A DNA stretch of 64,000 nt. Origin: Stentor roeselii. Its lineage: Eukaryota > Ciliophora > Heterotrichea > Heterotrichida > Stentoridae. Position numbers and translations under genes: made by a program. A model generated the notes under the pieces. That model saw only the letters and a program-made list of their open reading frames with translations, ran no database searches and had not been told where the DNA came from. Positions within the stretch are counted from its first letter, which is position 1. Each line of letters begins with the position of its first letter. This document shows positions 44,772 through 54,186 of this stretch, one piece after another. The DNA lies in assembly GCA_006503475.1 (NCBI GenBank), contig RSEH01000104.1:62001-126000 (forward strand). The letters run 5' to 3'.

Positions 44772-45281
44772 ATGATTAAAAAGATTGAAAAACCTGCAAT
44801 TTTAGAGAACTTTCAAAGACTCAGCTCGAGGGAAAGCTCGAATCTTTCTCTTACTACACAAAATTCTTTTCTGGTTGAAATTGAAAATAATGTTGACATC
44901 GATGAAACGATTCGATCGGAAATCAATAAAAGGTTTAATCGAAGTCTTGTCAACGCTACTTACAAGTTTCCAAGGGTCTCGCATAGTCCTTTTCCTAGTA
45001 TTTCTTTGCAACAAAAGTGCAGTCAAAGGGAAAATGTCAGGGGTCAACATAAGAAGTTTGTTAAGATCTTTAGAATTGTTTCACATACTCCGAAACCTTC
45101 TTTGAATCAGAGCTTGAATGTCACAAATAAACTTAAGATTAGGAATTTGGAACAGGATAGAAAAGTTGTGTCTATTACACCTACACCTTTGAGCTTTGCG
45201 GGGAAAAATAAGAAGGTTTATGATTTTCCGAAAATCAAGAAACAAGGGAGAAGAAGCCCTTATTTAAGCTTAAAGAATTAG
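44772..45281 (+). CDS. Hypothetical basic protein (169 aa)
   Basis: Starts 14 bp after the HPt-like stop, context TTAAATGATT. Basic and mostly disordered, with Ser/Asn/Lys-rich stretches and Pro-Ser motifs; no recognised domain. The spacing suggests it might share a transcript with the HPt-like gene, but there is no direct evidence. Confidence 0.6.
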   Translation: MIKKIEKPAILENFQRLSSRESSNLSLTTQNSFLVEIENNVDIDETIRSEINKRFNRSLVNATYKFPRVSHSPFPSISLQQKCSQRENVRGQHKKFVKIFRIVSHTPKPSLNQSLNVTNKLKIRNLEQDRKVVSITPTPLSFAGKNKKVYDFPKIKKQGRRSPYLSLKN

Positions 45282-45349
45282 TTTGAATTCATCTATTTCT
45301 TTGGATTCATAATATTCAAGTAGTTTTAACAACATTAAATACTTAAGGA

Positions 45350-47023
45350 ATGGAAGAAGTCGAGCAAAAGTTCCTTGAAATGAATTACTCTCTAAGTCCT
45401 CTCTTTAGTTTTATAGAAGAAATAAAAAACGTAAAAAGATCTCGTCGCATCTCAGAAGATAGCACTATATCAATGCTTGACCTACTGACACTTGAAATAA
45501 AAGAAGATGTGATAACTACAGTGCGAGCGATGCAGATAGAAGAGTCTAAAAAGTGGACAGAAGTAGAAGATCAATTCAAAGAGTCCTACAAAGACATCAG
45601 AGACAAGCTTTACGATCAAAGCCAAACAATGTCAAACCTCGAGATGGACTTTCACAGCCTAGGCGACATGATATCCCGTCAAGGAGGTTACATCGAGAAC
45701 CAAAACAAAAACTTCGACATTTTCCGTAAAGACCTAAACGAAAAAGCTACCAACAACGACCTAATCGATTTCAAAAAACAACTAAAGCGCTACACTCCAA
45801 TCGGTGACTTCCACCATCTAAGCAACCAAGTAATGGAATGCGCCAACAAGTCCTCAGTAGACCTAATCCGAAAAGAGCTTCTAAACCTAGAAAAACGAGT
45901 AAAAATTTACATCACCCAAGAAGAACTTTACGATTTCACAAAAAAATCAGAAGAATCTTCCAAGTCTTTCGCAACGAAAACTTTTCTACCAACTGAAAAG
46001 TTTAATGAAGAAAAAGATTTTATAGTAAAGCGTTTTGATCGACTTGAAGAAGACATTCACGGATTATTTCAAAAGGTCGAGAATTACAATGAAGCTGTTA
46101 AGAAAAAGTTTAAAGAAATCTTTGAATTGATCAAAAGACGTCCTTGGGACCCTGACGTTCAGCATCTTCAGGGGCAGATCGATGAATGTTCGACAAAAAA
46201 TGAGTTTCAACGGCTTTGTAACTACGTAAACCCGAAAATCGACGGGTTTTCTTTAGCAGTCGCGGAATTCACAGGGAAAATTTTCCAGTTCGAGAAGATC
46301 ATTGAGAGGTATGACGAGATTATCTTGGAAAAAGCCTCGAAAGATGATGTTAAACAAATCAATTCGAAAATTCCTTCTTTTGCTTTAGTTTCGAACTTGA
46401 AAGAGCTCAGTGATCGAATCAGGGTGGAAACTGAATATAATTCAGATAAGTTCTATGAAATTAAACATAAAACTGAAGAAGTCAGTAGTCATATTTCAAC
46501 GATTTTTCAAAGGATTGAAGCGATTCGAAGAGAAAATATTGAAGTCTCTTCAGTTGCTTCTACTTTGGTTGGAATTTCAGAGAAACTGACTGAAAAAGCG
46601 GATAAAAGCGATATTTACTTGATTTATGATGTGATGGGAAGGAAAGAAGACATTGTTGCTATCAAAGACGCTGATGATATCTTCAAAAAACAAGTGGAAA
46701 TGATTGTTATTATTCTTCAAAGTCTTTGTCGCACGTTCTTAGATAGTGGAGATACTCCGAATGATTTGAAAAAGCAGAGGTTTCATTTGTATAGAAATTT
46801 AAAAGGATTACTTGCGTGGATCAATGGAGATGAACCTGCGAAAGCTAGAGTCACTCCTGGGTCGAAAAGTCCATTGAACTTAAAAACTGAAATTGACTTG
46901 GAAACCAGTGCTGAATTCATGAACTCTGGAAGACTTGGGAGAAGATTCAGAAGAAGTGTCATGACTACTAGTCCTAGAAGCAAAGGGTCAGTTGACTTTG
47001 TAAATTTACCTCCATTATCTTAA
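45350..47023 (+). CDS. Coiled-coil protein with repeated KA-x-K-x-D motif (557 aa)
   Basis: An extended helical protein in which a short motif recurs every 70-130 residues or so: EKATNNDLIDFKKQL, ANKSSVDLIRKEL, EKASKDDVKQINSKI and EKADKSDIYLIYDVM. Each is followed by a coiled-coil stretch, suggesting a repeating rod. The C-terminal 70 residues are basic and disordered. No named family; a rod-like structural protein of basal bodies or cortex is an inference. The first ~640 bp are A/C-rich and the rest G/T-rich. Confidence 0.75.
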   Translation: MEEVEQKFLEMNYSLSPLFSFIEEIKNVKRSRRISEDSTISMLDLLTLEIKEDVITTVRAMQIEESKKWTEVEDQFKESYKDIRDKLYDQSQTMSNLEMDFHSLGDMISRQGGYIENQNKNFDIFRKDLNEKATNNDLIDFKKQLKRYTPIGDFHHLSNQVMECANKSSVDLIRKELLNLEKRVKIYITQEELYDFTKKSEESSKSFATKTFLPTEKFNEEKDFIVKRFDRLEEDIHGLFQKVENYNEAVKKKFKEIFELIKRRPWDPDVQHLQGQIDECSTKNEFQRLCNYVNPKIDGFSLAVAEFTGKIFQFEKIIERYDEIILEKASKDDVKQINSKIPSFALVSNLKELSDRIRVETEYNSDKFYEIKHKTEEVSSHISTIFQRIEAIRRENIEVSSVASTLVGISEKLTEKADKSDIYLIYDVMGRKEDIVAIKDADDIFKKQVEMIVIILQSLCRTFLDSGDTPNDLKKQRFHLYRNLKGLLAWINGDEPAKARVTPGSKSPLNLKTEIDLETSAEFMNSGRLGRRFRRSVMTTSPRSKGSVDFVNLPPLS

Positions 47024-47039
47024 TATACAGCTAAAACTA

Positions 47040-47636
47040 TTACTTACTCCTTCTCGGCTTGTAAAAACTCTGACTAGAAATTGATGCAAGGCTCATCAGC
47101 TCAGCTTTAATCGAGCTTAAAATTTCACTTTCAATATTATCCGAATTATTCAGTTCCATAACCAAAGCTTGATTGGTTTCTCCCTTGAGCATAATTTCGT
47201 TTTTAAGTTCTTCTATTCTCATATCAAGACTCAAAAGATTTTCTTTAAAAATTTCTTCATTGGCTTTTCTTTCAAATCTGAGTCTTTTTTCCTTTTCCAG
47301 GAATTTTTTTTTTTCAGTCTGAGCGAGTTCTGCTTGAGTCTTATAAGCTGAGGCAAGGTTTTCCATGTCCTTTTTCGCTTTATCTACTCTTTGTTTTAGC
47401 AATTTTACTTCGTTTGTGTTTATTGAGTGCAAATCTTTGAACCTTTTGAGTTGTTCTTCAAGTTTTTTTAGATCTAAGTTTAGTCCTGCATTTTGATGAA
47501 AAGTTGAAGAAACCTGTTGTTCAAGTACCGAATTCTCACTCCCCAGCAATTCTATTTCCTTCCCAACATCCTGAATTTTCTGTTTAGACTCCGCTAAAAA
47601 GTTATTGAACCTAGTATCAAGTTTCGCGTTAATCAT
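47040..47636 (-). CDS. Coiled-coil protein (198 aa)
   Basis: The frame is open to 47654, but that Met overlaps the stop of the upstream gene; ATG at 47634-47636 (MINAKLDTRFNNF) is the better start, 14 bp from that stop. Nearly the whole protein is a coiled coil (NLDLKKLEEQLKRFKD, MRIEELKNEIMLKGE) with a short basic tail. No family recognised. Converges on the rod-protein gene with 16 bp between. Confidence 0.7.
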   Translation of the reverse strand: MINAKLDTRFNNFLAESKQKIQDVGKEIELLGSENSVLEQQVSSTFHQNAGLNLDLKKLEEQLKRFKDLHSINTNEVKLLKQRVDKAKKDMENLASAYKTQAELAQTEKKKFLEKEKRLRFERKANEEIFKENLLSLDMRIEELKNEIMLKGETNQALVMELNNSDNIESEILSSIKAELMSLASISSQSFYKPRRSK

Positions 47637-47650
47637 ATAAATTAATACAT

Positions 47651-48679
47651 TCACTCATAACTACTACTTAAAATCTGGTCAATCTCAACCAGTTGTTCCT
47701 TAACATCATTAAATCCAAGTTCAGAGTAGTCAGGTCTGGCAATAGTCAAGTTATTCGAATTTCCATTCCCCGAGTTGACAACAGAATGACCAGCATTGAC
47801 CAGGGGTACAAATTTGCTTTCAAAGCTTAAAGGTTTACTTCCCACAAAATAATCATCAGTCATCCTATTCTCATAATTTTTGAAAGAATTCGAAATATTC
47901 CCCGAAAAATTTCTACTAAACACATTTTTCTGCTGAAACTTCAAATCATAATCAATACTCGACATCCTTAATTGTTCTCTAAACCTGTCTAACTCAATAA
48001 TAGCCTCATTTCTTTCATAATGTGCCTGATCAGCATCTTGTTTAAGTTTTGCCAAAATATTTTTAAATGAATTTTGTTGAATTTCTAAATCGCTTCTTGC
48101 TTTCCAGTAGTCGATTTTCATCGGGTTGAATTCAAGACTGCGAAATTTTTCTTTGTTTTGGACTATCGGGTCGATTTCTTTGATGACAGGAACAGGACTT
48201 TCTTTGTGGACTTCTTGTTTCACTGGCTTCGGCTCGGGTCTTTTGATGGTCTTCGCCTGACGGGGTTCTTCGTAGGGCAGGCCGAGTTCGACTTGGATTT
48301 CTTTTTTGTATTTGGCTTCTAACAAATGACGTTCTTGAGACAGTTTCTCTTCTTCTCGCTTGTCTTCTAGCAGTTTTCGGGTCTTTTCTTCTTGTTTTTT
48401 ACGCTCTTTCTCTTGGACTTGCTCTGAAAGACTTTTACGCCACTCGTCACGCTTCGCATCTCGTAAACGTTGCTGGTCGTCAAAGGTCCAGTTCGCTGAT
48501 GGCTTTAGATTTGAACGGTTTTTTAACTGGGATGCTTCCGGGTTTTCTAAAGGCTTTGATTGGTTTTTAGAGTCGTTGAAATAGTCGAGAGGCTGATCTC
48601 GTGAGTGGCTTTGGAGTGATGAGTTGTTTTGTGGAAGGCTTAGAGATGATTGGTTTGAGAATCGACTTTCAAATTTCAT
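47651..48679 (-). CDS. Hypothetical protein with charged helix (342 aa)
   Basis: The disordered N-terminus is followed at about 68-130 by a long charged helix, RDAKRDEWRKSLSEQVQEK then KEEEKTR/REEEK-like runs, of the kind seen in CSPP1/CCDC66-type centrosome proteins; this likeness is pattern-level only. A second coiled coil lies near 200-240 (NILAKLKQDADQAHYE). The tail is Ser/Asn-rich with acidic ends. Upstream lies the phased 10-bp repeat, so that repeat may be part of its promoter. Confidence 0.68.
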   Translation of the reverse strand: MKFESRFSNQSSLSLPQNNSSLQSHSRDQPLDYFNDSKNQSKPLENPEASQLKNRSNLKPSANWTFDDQQRLRDAKRDEWRKSLSEQVQEKERKKQEEKTRKLLEDKREEEKLSQERHLLEAKYKKEIQVELGLPYEEPRQAKTIKRPEPKPVKQEVHKESPVPVIKEIDPIVQNKEKFRSLEFNPMKIDYWKARSDLEIQQNSFKNILAKLKQDADQAHYERNEAIIELDRFREQLRMSSIDYDLKFQQKNVFSRNFSGNISNSFKNYENRMTDDYFVGSKPLSFESKFVPLVNAGHSVVNSGNGNSNNLTIARPDYSELGFNDVKEQLVEIDQILSSSYE

Positions 48680-48715
48680 TGTTTATATCAGAAGATAAGA
48701 AAGGATTAAAGAATT

Positions 48716-48935
48716 AAAAGGATTAAAAGGGTTAAAAGGGTTAAAAGATTAAAAGGATTAAAAGGATTAAAAGATTAAAAGGAATAAAAGGGTTACAAGG
48801 ATGAAAAGGATTAAAAGGATTGAAAGGATTAAAAGGATTAAAAGAATCAAAAAGATTTAATGGATGAAAAGGATGAAAATGATGAAAAGTATTAAAAGGG
48901 TTAAAATATTAAAGGATTAAAATATTAAAAGAAAA
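48716..48935. repeat. Degenerate 10-bp repeat, phased A-tracts
   Basis: About 20 imperfect units of AAAAGGATTA (variants GGGTTAAAA, GGATGAAAA) between divergent genes. The A-tracts recur close to one helical turn, which bends DNA. It fills most of the 340-bp space between starts at 48679 and 49020. Confidence 0.75.
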
Positions 48936-49019
48936 GGATTTAAGATTTTTTTGATTTATGAGGATTTTAGTGTTTTGAAGATTTTTAGATAATCCTATTT
49001 TTACCTAACCCCCATAAAA

Positions 49020-52000
49020 ATGACTAATCGACGGAAAGATACTCATCTGGCTGGACTAAATTTTGATAATATAGAGATTTTAAGGAAGAATCAAGAAAAA
49101 TCACCTCCGATTCCTGGAAGTCGTAACAAATCACTTCCTATCAAAGTCACTCCAAACATTGATACAGATACCGCGAAGCTTCAGATGCTTGTTGATTCAC
49201 TTGAATCTAGCTCTTCCTTTAACCAATATGATAGAATTGATGATATCTTCACTCGTTTGAAGCACAAGTCAGCGATTGACCTGGTATCTTTTGAGACTTT
49301 ATGCACTTTTGTCTACCAAATCAAAGAAAACTTCACTGCTCAGTATTCTATCAACTTTTCGAAGAAGTTTTCGAAGGAATTGAAAAGTCTTGTTGTTATT
49401 TTCGAACCCCTCAAGACTTATCTAAACCTTATCACTTCTCCTCAGGTTGACCAGAGGCTGATTATTGATGAAATGATTGAGAATATTTTTAAATTGGTTC
49501 AGGGCGCGCTGGACAAAGTGATAATCCCACTAAGCCAAACCCCATCCAAAGAAACCCAAAAAATCCTAGAAACAAAAAAATCCCTATCATGCATGTCCTC
49601 GATCTGCAGCGTGCTTGAATACCTTCTAGTCCTAATAACTCGAGGAATGTTCCAAGATCATCATCTGCTATCTCTAAGCGACTCATTAATAAAAACTCTA
49701 TTCGCAGAAGGAGCAGAACTTTTACATTTAACCTGTTGTTTCACTCTATCAGGAATAATATCCTCTTACAAAAAGTTAGCCACTACAATTTTAAACGAAA
49801 TTTTAAATAACTTATCAGCCTTAACCGACGACCCCAATGCGACACTAGGCTCTAAATCAAAGCGAATTAACTGCAAAAACTACAACGTTTGTGAAGGAGT
49901 TTCAATAAAATTTAGCACATTTTTAGTAATCAACGTCGTGCAACACTATTCAAGTCTTCAACAACCCATTCGAATAGACGGCTCAGTCGACTTGAAAGTC
50001 CTCCGCATTCAGTTTGATGAGACTCTCGGACTTGCCAATAAATTTATCAGCGAGGTCTGTGACCGAGCTTTCAGGGTAAAAGCTGATAACCAGGACTACC
50101 GAGTGTACCTTGAAAGTTTCACGAAGGACCTGCTGAAACTTTTGTTTCAGCCTGAATTTCCTATTGCTTTTCAGATGGTTAATCTTTTGGTTTTGAAACT
50201 TTTTGCTGGGTTGAAAACTTTTTCTGCTATGATTAGACATTTTATTATTGAAGAACTTTGCTTGGTGGGGTCGTATTTGAAAGAAAGTATTCATCTTATT
50301 AAACAGTCTCCTGTTGTACCTCAGCAGATTATTAAAGTGCCGATGACTGATCATCCTTCTATCTCTGCTCTTGCTTCGACTTGCTTGTGTAAGGAGGGCT
50401 GGAGTGGTGATAAGGATATGATTCAATGTGAGGAGTGCTGGAAATGGTTTCATCTTGATTGCATTGGAATTGACTTGGATAAGTATCGTGAAGACTCTTG
50501 GTTCTGTGATGATTGTAGATTGTTTGAGTGTCTTGAACATGTCAAACTCATGAATCCTACTGTCACTGATGATCAGATTGTTAGCTTGCCTAGGGATTTG
50601 ATCAAAGTTACTCAGAAGTACCAGCGAGTATACCAACACCTGATAATAAACTACATAATCTGCTCAGGTGGACGAATGGAAAACTCCAGTCGAAGCGTAT
50701 TATTAGGTAACTGGATCGACAGCAGATCCGACCAAGACTTAATAAACCTTTGGCAAACTCCAAAGCAAAGCCACCTTCCTCGTCTTTCCGAAAAAGGAAC
50801 AATGAAGCTATTCCGTCAATTCCTAGTAGTAAACGAGTTAGGTCTGACATATCTTCACATTCAAACCAAGATAATAAACCTTCTAAACGCTGTCCAGCCC
50901 TTAACCCGTGCAAAGGCCTTAAAAACTCTGACAAGTCTCGTGCAAGCCGACCCAGAATGCCTTGCCGAGGACATGATCGAGTCAGCGGTGACTGAAAGGC
51001 TTCATGATAACTCCATTGCTGTCAGAGAAGCCACTGTTGAGCTTCTGGGCAAGTTCATCACTTACAAGTCAGAATTTTCAGATAATTATTTCGCTAACAT
51101 CATGCAAAGGCTTAAAGACAAAGGGCCTAGTGTCAGAAAAAGAGTCATTAAGATTTTGAAGGATATCGTCTCTGCTGACCAGAATCATGAAAGAATCATT
51201 GAAATATACTCAGAAGTTATCAAAAGGATTTTTGATGATACTGAAAATATTCGTGAGGCAGTTGTTAGTCTTTTTGAAGAGTTTTGGTTTACTAGTAAAC
51301 CTGCTGATCTTTTTAAAACTGTTGTTAAAGTTGTGAAAATATTGAAGTGGAAGGATCCTATTGTTTTAGTGTTTAAGGCAATTGTTGCGAAAAATGTGGT
51401 TTATAAGGATCAGTTAGATTATCTTGCACAAACTGCAACTGAGCAGCTGGTCGCCAGTTCTAGTGTTAAGTCGTCGATTCTTTTTGCGAAGATACTGGAA
51501 ATCGTGTCATTATCATCACCTGAACTACTTCTCGACCAAATCTCAACTTTACATCAATTTCTGACCCCATCTCAGAACGCAAAAGAAGAAGCTGAACTCC
51601 TAGGATCAATCTGCACAATAATCGGAAGAACTTCAGAATTCATGTCAAGTCTCAGTTCATCTCGTATAATTCGAATTGAAAACCAACTGATTCAATTAGT
51701 TTACACTCAAGGTTCTGCTGTTTTACAACAAGCTTTGCATGCTTTGTGCAAAATTGTAAAGCTTTGCAGCAGGAATCAATCGATTTTGACAGGCCTTATT
51801 CAGAAATGCTATACATTGTTGAAAAGTGCCAGCAAGGCCTCGATTATAGAAAAAGGAAACCAGCCGAGTTTGTTTAGGGCGATGTTGGTTGTTGGACTTT
51901 CAGTTAAGTTCAGTGATAGAAATTACCTCATGACTGTTAAGGTTGAGGAAGATAAGAACTTTGATAAAAGTGTTTTTGAAGTTTTTGAAGTGTTAGCGAA

Positions 52001-53132
52001 AAATAAAGATAAAGGGGTCAGGGATCGAGCACTTGAATCTTTGAGCTTGACCTGGGTAAAGTTTCCTGCTTTTTTACCCGCCTGCGACTATCTAATAAAG
52101 AAATTCTGGAAAGAAGCCAAATCTCCAGAAGCCTTAAAAAAAATGCTTGAAGTATTCCAAGAGTTTCTAAACAGTTGCAAAGAAGCTATTCTTGAAAACC
52201 AAGAAGACGACTCAGGTAACGTAGCGAACATAATAAACACCTACCTCGACCAAATAATCGACACAGCACTAAACCCAAAAACCGAAGTAAGAGAAACCTC
52301 TTCCGAAGTCTTAAAACTAATCCTAATGCAAGGTTCAGTAAACATCGGTCACATAATTCCCTGTTTATTCGTAATGCTAGGTGACGAAAGCCAACAAGTA
52401 AAAGAATCCGGTTTTTTCTGCATCGAGAAAAGTTTCATAAAAAACCCAGAACTCGTAACAGTCAACTTAAAAAAGTCTCTACAAAATTCATTCGACTTCC
52501 AAAAAAAAGTTTTAGAAAAAAAGCAAAACTTGATAAACACTTTTTACCCACGACTTTACCTTCTCATCAAAGGAAAAAAACAACTCAGGAACAAGTTCAT
52601 TAAAATCATCTTAGAAAGTTTCGAGTCTGAAGACCCGGAGTTCGTCGACTTCCTCTGCAGTCTTCTCTCTTCTTTTTCCTTTTCAATCATAGAAGAACTA
52701 GTCCCAATTCTCATGTTTTTATCTGGAAGGGTCGATTTAAACGCTTCTAGATGTTTGAGAACAGTCAAGATTTTAACTCAACAAAAAGAAAAGCTAAAAG
52801 GTGAAAACATGGCACAAGTCCTGATCATGGTCCAGGTGATCACCTTGAAAAACTACCTGATGTCTGCTTATAACGTCAGGAGTCTCGAGGACTTAACTGA
52901 AAGAAATGAAAAAAACCTGCAAAAAGCAGAAGAAGTCCCTGGATTCGATGATGAATACGAAGAATTCCGACAACTCAACGGAAGTGAAATCGAAGGAGAA
53001 GAACTTTTTAGATTTAAAAGAAAATTCAAGATTTTACTTGCAACTCAACAAAATGAAGACGTTGGACTTCGCAAAAGGATTAAAAAAGTTGTTGATGTTG
53101 AGATGGAAAATGAAGAAGTGGTCGTAGATTAA
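49020..53132 (+). CDS. NIPBL: Cohesin loader SCC2/NIPBL with PHD finger (1370 aa)
   Basis: The HEAT block carries the SCC2/NIPBL/Nipped-B signature: TRAKALKTLTSLVQADPECL, VTERLHDNSIAVREATVELLG, LKDKGPSVRKRVIKILKDI, then NIREAVVSLFEEFWF. This matches human NIPBL (RTKAMKCL, MDNSTSVREAAVELLG, SVRKRVIKILRDI). A PHD finger at about 452-498 (CLCKEGWSGDKDMIQCEEC, WFHLDC, WFCDDC) has the full C4-H-C3 pattern, as in plant SCC2, and may read histone H3 tails. The protein loads cohesin onto chromatin with SCC4/MAU2. The C-terminus is acidic (EEVVVD). Uninterrupted, no intron. The gene is a mosaic of A/C- and G/T-skewed blocks. Confidence 0.93.
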   Translation: MTNRRKDTHLAGLNFDNIEILRKNQEKSPPIPGSRNKSLPIKVTPNIDTDTAKLQMLVDSLESSSSFNQYDRIDDIFTRLKHKSAIDLVSFETLCTFVYQIKENFTAQYSINFSKKFSKELKSLVVIFEPLKTYLNLITSPQVDQRLIIDEMIENIFKLVQGALDKVIIPLSQTPSKETQKILETKKSLSCMSSICSVLEYLLVLITRGMFQDHHLLSLSDSLIKTLFAEGAELLHLTCCFTLSGIISSYKKLATTILNEILNNLSALTDDPNATLGSKSKRINCKNYNVCEGVSIKFSTFLVINVVQHYSSLQQPIRIDGSVDLKVLRIQFDETLGLANKFISEVCDRAFRVKADNQDYRVYLESFTKDLLKLLFQPEFPIAFQMVNLLVLKLFAGLKTFSAMIRHFIIEELCLVGSYLKESIHLIKQSPVVPQQIIKVPMTDHPSISALASTCLCKEGWSGDKDMIQCEECWKWFHLDCIGIDLDKYREDSWFCDDCRLFECLEHVKLMNPTVTDDQIVSLPRDLIKVTQKYQRVYQHLIINYIICSGGRMENSSRSVLLGNWIDSRSDQDLINLWQTPKQSHLPRLSEKGTMKLFRQFLVVNELGLTYLHIQTKIINLLNAVQPLTRAKALKTLTSLVQADPECLAEDMIESAVTERLHDNSIAVREATVELLGKFITYKSEFSDNYFANIMQRLKDKGPSVRKRVIKILKDIVSADQNHERIIEIYSEVIKRIFDDTENIREAVVSLFEEFWFTSKPADLFKTVVKVVKILKWKDPIVLVFKAIVAKNVVYKDQLDYLAQTATEQLVASSSVKSSILFAKILEIVSLSSPELLLDQISTLHQFLTPSQNAKEEAELLGSICTIIGRTSEFMSSLSSSRIIRIENQLIQLVYTQGSAVLQQALHALCKIVKLCSRNQSILTGLIQKCYTLLKSASKASIIEKGNQPSLFRAMLVVGLSVKFSDRNYLMTVKVEEDKNFDKSVFEVFEVLAKNKDKGVRDRALESLSLTWVKFPAFLPACDYLIKKFWKEAKSPEALKKMLEVFQEFLNSCKEAILENQEDDSGNVANIINTYLDQIIDTALNPKTEVRETSSEVLKLILMQGSVNIGHIIPCLFVMLGDESQQVKESGFFCIEKSFIKNPELVTVNLKKSLQNSFDFQKKVLEKKQNLINTFYPRLYLLIKGKKQLRNKFIKIILESFESEDPEFVDFLCSLLSSFSFSIIEELVPILMFLSGRVDLNASRCLRTVKILTQQKEKLKGENMAQVLIMVQVITLKNYLMSAYNVRSLEDLTERNEKNLQKAEEVPGFDDEYEEFRQLNGSEIEGEELFRFKRKFKILLATQQNEDVGLRKRIKKVVDVEMENEEVVVD

Positions 53133-53191
53133 TTTTTTATTTGATTAGGGTTAGTTTGAATGTTGGAGAAAATTGAATAATAACTGAAAAA

Positions 53192-54163
53192 ATGCAGGAT
53201 AGGTTCAACTCCGAAGATCAAATCAACCTTCATTTGAAAGAAAACTCGATGGACCGCCTTACAAGAGCCAGACAAAAACACTATTCAAACCTCGTCGATT
53301 TCGTCAAAAATCATGTCAATAAAATCACTCAAAAGTTCCACAAAAGTGAAGAAAACCTTAAAAAAATACATCAACTCCGAGAAAAAATCATTAAAAGTAA
53401 AGGAGAGTCTCGTGACAACAAAATACAAAAGATTCTCATCAAAAGACATGAAAAAAACACTTCGAAACGATTTTACGAAGCTTTTACCCCTGTTCAGAAA
53501 AAGACTATATCGAGAAGTGCGTCTTTACCTCGCATTAGAAAAGAAGACTACGATGAACAGAAACTAGAAAAAATCAACAAAAAACTTGAGTCAAGCTTTG
53601 ACAGGGCCCAGGTGCATAAAAAGTCGATTTCTGCATCGGCTTCTTCAATGCTTAAAAAAAGTAGCTTGGAAAACTCGGCATCCCTTTCAAATCTTGATTA
53701 TTGCAAAAAACTTCAAATTTTGTTGGAGAAACAAAGACAGGTCTATGATAGCAAAAAAGAATTTCATGAAAAAATCGCTAACAGATTAAAAACTGTCAAT
53801 CAGAGTAAGTCGAAAACTAAGGAAAAATCTGCGAAAAAACTGAAATTAGAAATGCAAAACTTTGAAAGAGTCACTCTTGAGAGGATATCGAGTGAATCTG
53901 TTAAATTGGATAAACTTAGAAAGACTAGGCAGCTGCATTCGCAGATGTCTGCTGAGAGGTGGAAGGTAAAAAAAGAAAACCAGCTCCAAAAATTCTTCCT
54001 AAACCGTCGACTAGCATTCAACCAAAAAGAAAAAATTCTAGAAAAAGCTTTAAAAAGCCACCCACTTCCCGAGTTCTCAACTCCAAAGAGCCACGACATT
54101 TCAAGCCTAAAGTTCTGGCGTGACTCAGAACTCTACAAGCAACGAATCCGTTTAATAAAATAG
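53192..54163 (+). CDS. Basic coiled-coil protein (323 aa)
   Basis: A highly basic, helical protein throughout, with Lys-rich coiled segments (NLKKIHQLREKIIKSKGE, SKTKEKSAKKLKLEMQ) and a Ser-rich middle (KKSISASASSMLKKSS). No named family. It follows SCC2 on the same strand by about 60 bp and converges on the MRJP-like gene with 23 bp between. Likely structural. Confidence 0.72.
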   Translation: MQDRFNSEDQINLHLKENSMDRLTRARQKHYSNLVDFVKNHVNKITQKFHKSEENLKKIHQLREKIIKSKGESRDNKIQKILIKRHEKNTSKRFYEAFTPVQKKTISRSASLPRIRKEDYDEQKLEKINKKLESSFDRAQVHKKSISASASSMLKKSSLENSASLSNLDYCKKLQILLEKQRQVYDSKKEFHEKIANRLKTVNQSKSKTKEKSAKKLKLEMQNFERVTLERISSESVKLDKLRKTRQLHSQMSAERWKVKKENQLQKFFLNRRLAFNQKEKILEKALKSHPLPEFSTPKSHDISSLKFWRDSELYKQRIRLIK

Positions 54164-54186
54164 TAACTTCTATCTAAATCCTTTAT

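Noticed and set aside
48716-48935. Internal telomeric repeat (GGGTTAAAA-like units)
   Set aside because: Units are degenerate, mostly GGATTAAAA, and lie between two intact genes; a phased A-tract repeat explains them better.
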